A stretch of DNA of 30,106 bases, taken from the NCBI GenBank assembly GCA_964416365.1, contig CAYQDO010000009.1, positions 1 to 30,106 of the forward strand. Reading direction: 5' to 3'. The notes beneath the pieces are model-generated. The model was not told the origin of the DNA, made no database searches, and saw only the letters and a list, made by a program, of their open reading frames with translations. This DNA comes from DUUS01 sp964416365 (GTDB lineage: Bacteria > Bacillota_I > Bacilli_A > RF39 > UBA660). The first letter of the stretch is position 1, and every line of letters starts with the position of its first letter. Shown here piece after piece: positions 24,833-30,106 of this stretch. The translations under genes were made by a program, and so were the position numbers.

Positions 24833-26765
24833 CTATAGCTTTAATTAGTTCACTTTCACTCATTTTAGTATATCCCTTGATACCTAATTTTTTAGCTTGA
24901 GTTTTTAAGTCTTCAGGATCATTTTTACCTGATAATTTGCCTGTTTCGACAAGCTCAATAATTTCTTCTCTTGTTAATGTTTCTTTTTCAATTAAAGTAT
25001 CAGCTAATAAATTTACTAGTTTTTCGTTAGCTTTAAGAATTTTTGATGCTTCTTGATAGCATTCATCAATTATTTTTCTTACTTCCTGATCTATTTCTAA
25101 AGCAACAGTATCAGAAAAGTTTTGATTCTTATTATAATCGCGACCTAAGAAAACACCTTCACTTTTATGTTCTAATTGTACTGGCCCTAAATCACTCATA
25201 CCATACTCAGTAACCATTGATCTGGCAATGCTTGTTGCTCTTCTAAAATCATCAGATGCGCCAGTAGTAATTTCTTTTAAGAACATTTCTTCAGAGACTC
25301 TACCAGCTAATAATCCGGTAATTATTGCTAAGAGTTCATGCTTGGTCATAATAGCTATTTTTTCTTCTTTTGGAAGCATCATAGTATATCCGCCAGCCAT
25401 TCCTCTAGGAATGATGGTAATTTTATGAACTTCATTAGCATCTTTTAATTTTAATCCAATCACGGCATGACCAGATTCATGAATAGCAATTAAATATTTT
25501 TCTTTATCGGTAATTTTACGACTCTCTTTAGCAGGTCCCATTAATACTCGGTCTGTCGCTTCATCTATTTCACTCATGGAAATTGAGTTTTTATTTCTTC
25601 TGACAGCTAAAAGTGCTGCTTCATTTAGAAGATTTTCAAGATCAGCTCCACTAAATCCTGGAGTACGTTTAGATATATTTTCTAAATTAACTGAATTATC
25701 AAATATCTTATCACGAGCGTGTACTTTTAAGATAGCTTCTCTTTCTTTTTGGTCTGGAAGACTAACGGTTACTTGACGATCAAATCTACCTGGGCGAAGT
25801 AAAGCCGGATCTAGTACATCTGGTCTATTAGTTGCAGCTATGATGATAATACCTTCATTAGCACCAAAACCATCCATTTCAGTTAATAATTGGTTTAGGG
25901 TTTGTTCTCTTTCATCATGACCGCCACCTAAGCCAGTTCCTCTTTGACGTCCTACGGCATCAATTTCATCTATGAATATTAAACATGGTGCAGTTCTTTT
26001 TGCTTCTCTAAACATATCTCTTACTCTTGAAGCACCAACACCAACAAATAGTTCTACGAAATCAGATCCACTGATATAATAGAAAGGTACATTTGCTTCT
26101 CCAGCTACGGCTTTAGCAAGTAAAGTCTTACCAGTTCCTGGAGGCCCTACAAGTAAAACACCTTTAGGAATTCTTGCACCCAATTTTTGAAATTTTTTAG
26201 GATTCTTTAAGAAATCTATAAGTTCAGCTACTTCTTGTTTTTCTTCAATTAATCCAGCAACATCGGAAAATTTCACACTTCCGCCGCCATCACTTAATTT
26301 AGCCTTACTACGACCAAAATCCATGCTGTTTTTATTGCTGCCACTAATTTTAGAAAATAACCAAACCGTTCCACCAATTAAGAAAGCATATGGAATAATG
26401 TTTAATAATACAACTAAGAAACCATTGTTTTCTGGATTAGTTTTGGTAGTAACTTCAATTTCACTATCTTCTACGTATGTTAAAATTTTTTCTAAAACTG
26501 ATTCAGATAAAGGAACATTAACTTTAAAGCTTTCATTCACGTTATATTCCTTAAGCTGTCCAGAGATAGTATATACTCCAGCACTATTTTTAGGAGTAAT
26601 TTCAATCTTTTTTATAGTTTCTTTTGAAAGTTCTACAATCAGCTGATCATAGGTAAATTCATTTATTTTAAATTGGGAAAAATTATAAAAAAGTAATACC
26701 CCTAATATAACAAAAATTAATAGTAAATATGGTATAGTTTGTTTTTGATATTTTTTGTTTTTCAT
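24816..26765 (-). CDS. ftsH: FtsH ATP-dependent zinc metalloprotease
   Basis: This is a full-length FtsH of 649 residues. Two membrane helices (about 11-28 and 117-138) flank an outside domain. The AAA+ module has Walker A GPPGTGKT at 207-214, Walker B CLIFIDEIDAVG, and the second region of homology with RPGRFDRQV. The zinc site HESGH is at 429-433. It degrades misfolded membrane proteins and regulators as a membrane hexamer. GGAG precedes the ATG. It starts one base after the tilS stop, the tilS-ftsH order (hpt absent here) usual in Bacillota. All catalytic motifs are present. Confidence 0.97.
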   Translation of the reverse strand: MKNKKYQKQTIPYLLLIFVILGVLLFYNFSQFKINEFTYDQLIVELSKETIKKIEITPKNSAGVYTISGQLKEYNVNESFKVNVPLSESVLEKILTYVEDSEIEVTTKTNPENNGFLVVLLNIIPYAFLIGGTVWLFSKISGSNKNSMDFGRSKAKLSDGGGSVKFSDVAGLIEEKQEVAELIDFLKNPKKFQKLGARIPKGVLLVGPPGTGKTLLAKAVAGEANVPFYYISGSDFVELFVGVGASRVRDMFREAKRTAPCLIFIDEIDAVGRQRGTGLGGGHDEREQTLNQLLTEMDGFGANEGIIIIAATNRPDVLDPALLRPGRFDRQVTVSLPDQKEREAILKVHARDKIFDNSVNLENISKRTPGFSGADLENLLNEAALLAVRRNKNSISMSEIDEATDRVLMGPAKESRKITDKEKYLIAIHESGHAVIGLKLKDANEVHKITIIPRGMAGGYTMMLPKEEKIAIMTKHELLAIITGLLAGRVSEEMFLKEITTGASDDFRRATSIARSMVTEYGMSDLGPVQLEHKSEGVFLGRDYNKNQNFSDTVALEIDQEVRKIIDECYQEASKILKANEKLVNLLADTLIEKETLTREEIIELVETGKLSGKNDPEDLKTQAKKLGIKGYTKMSESELIKAIEDSKK

Positions 26766-26766
26766 T

Positions 26767-28060
26767 TTAATCTCCTTTTTTTTGGTACTCTAATATTATA
26801 TCATAGCTTTCATTTTTTTGCTTATCAAATTTACTCTTTTTTAAGCCTGGTATCCATAAAATTGTATCTTCCGCGTCAGTTACAATTGGATAAATATCTC
26901 TTACCTTAGCAGGAACTTTACAGTCGATAAAAATATCGTTGATTTTTTTACTACCTTTTAGATTTTTGATTTCTATTTTGTCACCATTTCTTCTGGTACG
27001 AACATATATTGGAAGTTTTATTTCTTTACTATTTAAACGAACTAAATTGTTGCTTTTTATTGTGTCCGAATCTCTAATTTTGGAAACAGTTCCCAAATCT
27101 AATTTTAATTCATCTTTAAAAACAAAATTATAAGCTTTCGAAATATTCTCATAACTATTAAATTCTAAAATATTATAAAACTTAGTTACCCGAATATTTT
27201 TAGGTAAAATGACAAAACTATTTTGTTTTTCACTATTTATTAAATCTAAAATAATTTTCAAATGTTTATCTGAGATTAAATAAACATCATCCATATATAT
27301 ATTGTACAAAATCAGTTCTAATAATCTTTTTTTAAGAAGATTATCTAATAAATAAAATTCATTTAAATCAATACGATTATTGGTATATAATCTATCAAAA
27401 AGTTTTTCAGTTTCCTTATTGAAATAGTCTTCATACTCACTTATTAAAGTACTGAATTTTATTAACTTTTTATGAATATTATTATTTTCTTCTTTAATTA
27501 AAGGTAAGATATGATTTCTGATTCTGTTTCTTGTATATGAATCATCTTTATTAGTATTATCTAAAGCATAAGGAATATGATTTTTTTCTGCATAATCTAA
27601 AATATTATTTTTAGTTACATAAATAAGAGGCCTAATAATTTCGTAACCTCCCACTTTAGTTTGCACTAAAAAGCCGGAGTATCCCTTAAAAGATGTACCT
27701 CTAATTAATCTCATCATAATTGTTTCAACTAGATCATCACCATGATGCGCTGTAAACAAATGCTTACTTTGATACTTTTTTAACATTTCCTCAAAAAATT
27801 TATAACGAAAATTACGAGCATGCATTTCAATATTACCTTTAGGATAATGATTAATACTAACACTTTCAAAAATTAAATTATTTATCTTACAATAGTCTTG
27901 AAGTTTTTGTTCTTCTTCATCTGATTCTTTTCTTAATATTTAGTTTTTCTTTTTGTAATAAATCTAATAAAACCATTGAATCAGGACCATAGGAGCATGC
28001 TAAAACTACATATTCATCAAAAATATTTAGTTTTTTAATATATCTAACTACTTCTTCCAT
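26767..28060 (-). pseudogene. tilS: tRNA(Ile)-lysidine synthase, frame-broken
   Basis: TilS makes lysidine at position 34 of tRNA-Ile(CAU) and is normally essential. The N-terminal part (28060-27917) reads MEEVVRYIKKLN, then LACSYGPDSMVLLDLL (PP-loop, SYGPDS in place of SGGPDS) and stops at TGA. The rest lies in another frame: LRKESDEEEQ, DYCK, GNIEMHARNFRYKFFEEML, TAHHGDDLVETIMMRLIRGT, RPLIYVTKNNILDYAE, TRNRIRNHILP and the C-terminal domain. Between the two frames the expected AHV(N/D)H segment of about nine residues is missing, so about 28 bases are lost, not one. ATG 28060 has AAGGAA upstream at a long spacing of 11 nt. A complete ATG-started product of 352 residues from 27825 would lack the PP-loop. 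An assembly error is as likely as real decay. Confidence 0.85.
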
Positions 28061-28121
28061 GCAATCACTGATTCCTTAATAATTATTAGTATATATATAT
28101 TATGCCTTTTTTTCAATCTTA

Positions 28122-28152
28122 AATAAAAAACTCCGTATAAAATACGAAGTTT
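28122..28152 (-). terminator. Terminator of rplM-rpsI
   Basis: AAACTCCGTAT pairs with ATACGAAGTTT with one mismatch, followed on the minus strand by a T-rich tract. It lies about 10 bp after the rpsI stop. Confidence 0.7.
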
Positions 28153-28161
28153 AAGTAATTC

Positions 28162-28575
28162 TTAACGTTTACTAAATTGTGGAGCTCTACGTGCTTTTTT
28201 AAGACCGTATTTTTTACGTTCTTTGATTCTTGCATCACGAGTAAGCATACCAGCACTTTTTAGTAGTTTACGATATGAATCATCACGTGTTTGATCAGTC
28301 TCAGCATCAAATAATAGTAAGCATTTTGCTATACCTAATCTGATAGCTCCAGCTTGGCCTTTAAAACCTCCACCAGTAACAGTTACAGTAATATCAAATG
28401 TTTTTTCATTATCTGTTAATGCTAACGGTTGATTTAAGTCCATAACTAAAGTGGCAAATGGCATATATTCGTTAACGTCTTGTCCGTTAACTGTAATAAT
28501 TCCTTTTCCTGGAACCATTTTTACTTTAGCAATAGAACGTTTTCTTCTACCTGTCGCAGTAAATTCTTTTTTCAT
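28162..28575 (-). CDS. rpsI: 30S ribosomal protein S9
   Basis: This 137-residue S9 has the conserved TGRRKRSIAKV start, a central TVTGGGFKGQAGAIRLGIA and the invariant C-terminus KKARRAPQFSKR that reaches the ribosomal P site. Two ATGs lie six bases apart; the second, at 28575, is 8 nt after AAGGAG and is preferred over 28581, which is too close. It is the second gene of the rplM-rpsI operon. Confidence 0.97.
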   Translation of the reverse strand: MKKEFTATGRRKRSIAKVKMVPGKGIITVNGQDVNEYMPFATLVMDLNQPLALTDNEKTFDITVTVTGGGFKGQAGAIRLGIAKCLLLFDAETDQTRDDSYRKLLKSAGMLTRDARIKERKKYGLKKARRAPQFSKR

Positions 28576-28590
28576 ATTCATTTCTCCTTA

Positions 28591-29019
28591 TTAAAGTGTT
28601 ATTGCAGTTGGTTTTTGTGCTTCTTGTTTGTGTTCAGGGCCAGCATAAACAAATAATTTTTTATACATAGCTCTACCTAAACGACCTTTAGGAAGCATTC
28701 CCTCAATTGCTCTTTCAACCATTTCTACTGGATATTTTTCAAGCATTGTTTCTGCAGTACGTTCTCTTAAACCACCTGGATGACCTGAGTGATCATAATA
28801 AACTTTCTTTTGTAATTTATTTCCTGTTAATATTATTTTGTTAGCATTCACAATGATAACAAAATCTCCGCAATCGATGTGTGGTGTAAATGTGGCTTTA
28901 TGTTTTCCTCTTAATATATGAGCAGCTTTAGAAGCAACTCTACCTAGAGGTAATCCTTCTGCATCAATTACAAACCATTTACGATCTACGTTTTCTTTAG
29001 TTTGCATAAATGTTTTCAT
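28591..29019 (-). CDS. rplM: 50S ribosomal protein L13
   Basis: This 142-residue L13 has KWFVIDAEGLPLGRVAS, LRGKHKATFTPHIDCGDFV, KVYYDHSGHPGGL and AIEGMLPKGRLGRAMYKKL, all in the expected order and length. It is part of the large ribosomal subunit and is needed early in assembly. AAGAAAGGG lies about 7 nt before the ATG. It is co-transcribed with rpsI after a 15-nt gap and has a strong promoter and a short leader. Confidence 0.97.
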   Translation of the reverse strand: MKTFMQTKENVDRKWFVIDAEGLPLGRVASKAAHILRGKHKATFTPHIDCGDFVIIVNANKIILTGNKLQKKVYYDHSGHPGGLRERTAETMLEKYPVEMVERAIEGMLPKGRLGRAMYKKLFVYAGPEHKQEAQKPTAITL

Positions 29020-29035
29020 ATATTTTCCCTTTCTT

Positions 29036-29085
29036 TACCTTTCTATTTGCAACTCCCACATCACAAAAAAGTCCAGTAAACAATG
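29036..29085 (-). promoter_or_regulatory. Short leader of rplM, possible L13 leader
   Basis: Between the promoter and the ribosome binding site lies a leader of about 50 nt that contains GTGATGTGGGAGTTGC on the minus strand. Many Bacillota rplM genes carry a compact autoregulatory L13 leader at this place. The position and GC-richer core fit, but I could not confirm the fold. Confidence 0.35.
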
Positions 29086-29096
29086 TACCAGATTAA

Positions 29097-29125
29097 ATTA
29101 TATGAGAAACCTTTTTAAAAGTCAA
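29097..29125 (-). promoter_or_regulatory. Near-consensus promoter of rplM-rpsI
   Basis: TTGACT (-35, 5 of 6) and TATAAT (-10, 6 of 6) lie exactly 17 bp apart on the minus strand. This is the strongest promoter seen in the window, as expected for ribosomal proteins. Confidence 0.88.
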
Positions 29126-29165
29126 CAAATTTCTGGATTTTCCCTTAAGTTTAACACTTTTTTTA

Positions 29166-29208
29166 AATAAAAATATGTGAATAAGATATTTTTTATCCAC
29201 ATATTTTT
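29166..29208 (-). terminator. Terminator of gltX
   Basis: AAAAATATGTG (29169-29179) and CACATATTTTT (29198-29208) form an 11-bp stem that includes the gltX stop codon; a T-rich tract follows on the minus strand. Confidence 0.7.
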
Positions 29209-30106
29209 GTAAATCTTGCTTTTATTCTTTCTTTTCCTAGTAATTTCATGATTTCATATAAATCTGGAGTAGTAGTTTTAGTAGTTAAAGCCACTCTTAA
29301 AATGTTACTAACATCGGCTATATTACCAATGTAATTGTCAGGATTTTCTTTATATAACTTCATGTCAGAAGCGTACCCTAGTTCATTAGATAAGTTTTTG
29401 ATTTTTCTAAACCAGATATCTTTATCATCGTTTTCTTCATAGTATTTATCAATATATAAGTTAATAACCTCTTTATATTTTTCCGGATTATTAACTAAAA
29501 CAAAATCTATCTTTGTAAAATCGTATAACTCATCATACATATAGAAAACTTGCTCTTTTATTTCTGACCAGCAAGCAAAATCTTTTCTTGGTTTTGACTG
29601 CTCTCTTTCAATGTTTAAAATAGCTATTGTATATTCTGGATAGTTTTCTAAAATTTGATAAAACTCATAATCATATTTTAAAGACCAGTTTAGCACATTA
29701 TCATAAACATCCTTTGCTTTTAATTTAGAAATATAGTTTTTAGAAATGTTTAATAATTTTTCTAAATCAAATAAAGAACCACTGGAAGACATTTTTTTAA
29801 AATCAAATTTAAAATCATCGATATCACCTGTTAAATTTTGTTCAAGCCATCCTTCAAAATTGGAATTGGCAGTAGTCATTAAATATAAATATACGGCTTT
29901 TACCGGAATACCTGTTTCATGATAATAACTTAGAGCAGCTTCAGGATCTTTTCTTTTAGATAGTTTACGAACCGAATCTCCTTCTTTTTTATTAACTGGA
30001 GCTACATGACAGTATTTAGGTAATTTAAAATTGAAGATTTCAAATAATTGCTTATGGACTGGAAACGAACTTAGCCATTCGTCACCTCTTAGAATATGGG
30101 TTGTGC
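29193..30106 (-). CDS. gltX: Glutamyl-tRNA synthetase, 3' part
   Basis: The 303 visible residues are the C-terminal part of GluRS. THILRGDEWLSS lies at the window edge, SVRKLSKRKDPEAAL holds the KLSKR (KMSKS-class) ATP loop, and the anticodon-binding domain follows with MTTANSNFEGWLEQN, FDLEKLLNISKNYIS and the closing KERIKARF. The N-terminal HIGH motif and Rossmann half lie outside the window. The ATG at 29879 is internal and not the start, since clear GluRS sequence precedes it in frame. The enzyme charges tRNA-Glu, and in organisms without GlnRS also tRNA-Gln. Confidence 0.93.
   Translation of the reverse strand, partial: TTHILRGDEWLSSFPVHKQLFEIFNFKLPKYCHVAPVNKKEGDSVRKLSKRKDPEAALSYYHETGIPVKAVYLYLMTTANSNFEGWLEQNLTGDIDDFKFDFKKMSSSGSLFDLEKLLNISKNYISKLKAKDVYDNVLNWSLKYDYEFYQILENYPEYTIAILNIEREQSKPRKDFACWSEIKEQVFYMYDELYDFTKIDFVLVNNPEKYKEVINLYIDKYYEENDDKDIWFRKIKNLSNELGYASDMKLYKENPDNYIGNIADVSNILRVALTTKTTTPDLYEIMKLLGKERIKARFTKICG

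Noticed and set aside
28280..28295. CACGTG core resembling the centre of a parS site, within rpsI
   Set aside because: The flanks do not match TGTTTCACGTGAAACA (almost no agreement outside the core) and it lies inside a conserved coding region.
29193..29879. Independent 228-residue gene starting at ATG 29879
   Set aside because: GluRS sequence with LRGDEW and KLSKR continues upstream in the same frame, so this ATG is internal to gltX.
1..30106. CRISPR arrays, tRNA or rRNA genes, transposases
   Set aside because: No regularly spaced repeats, cloverleaf sequences, rRNA segments or transposase-like proteins were recognised.

Overview
The window is AT-rich (roughly 30% GC) bacterial chromosome using the standard bacterial code: UGA is used as a stop in several operons, which argues against a code-4 mollicute. 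AGGAGG-type ribosome binding sites, extended -10 promoters and hairpin/U-run terminators, together with soj/spo0J-type parAB, a DUF951 protein, an LtaS-type enzyme, an LCP protein, ftsH behind tilS and rplM-rpsI, point to a low-GC Bacillota. A run of 100 N flanked by a 55-bp duplicated end shows that this is a draft, probably metagenomic, assembly. No species can be named from the sequence.

Left part (1-9.6 kb) is cell envelope. It holds a DUF368/PopT-type undecaprenyl-phosphate translocase with a hairpin-rich leader, a membrane-anchored cadherin-like protein with an extreme lysine tail, a small anchored protein, a 1471-residue protein that fuses a YfhO-type glycosyltransferase to a complete LtaS-type lipoteichoic acid synthase, and an LCP (LytR-CpsA-Psr) ligase with an extra N-terminal extracellular domain.

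Centre-left (9.6-12.3 kb) is a divergent pair: a LysR regulator and a 572-residue protein whose C-terminal half is the DUF2099 family, known as methanogenesis marker protein 8 in archaea. A 30-bp palindrome lies between them.

Centre (12.3-17.9 kb) is one compact minus-strand operon from a good promoter at 17.9 kb: parA, parB, mscS, DUF951, an AbgT transporter, a VTE5/SEC59-like polyprenol kinase and a DUF92/VTE6-like prenyl-phosphate kinase. Most junctions overlap (ATGA, TGATG).

Centre-right (18-24.8 kb) is an accessory surface-protein region. Two tandem paralogues have SipW/camelysin-like N-termini; they share an exactly identical 347-bp tract but have diverged C-termini. A third copy is a decayed pseudogene. 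Between the second and third lie a CofE-like gamma-glutamyl ligase gene and a 480-bp non-coding stretch that is unusually GC-rich and hairpin-rich, a candidate structured RNA or long leader.

Right part (24.8-30.1 kb) is housekeeping: ftsH, tilS (broken by an apparent deletion that removes a conserved motif), rpsI, rplM with a near-consensus promoter and short leader, and the 3' two thirds or so of gltX, running off the window.

Several genes converge on the polyprenyl-phosphate economy of the envelope: PopT recycling, YfhO-LtaS polymer synthesis and glycosylation, LCP attachment, and two prenol kinases. The observations most worth following are the YfhO-LtaS fusion, the DUF2099/LysR locus, the VTE5-VTE6 pair, the mosaic surface proteins and the GC-rich non-coding island.
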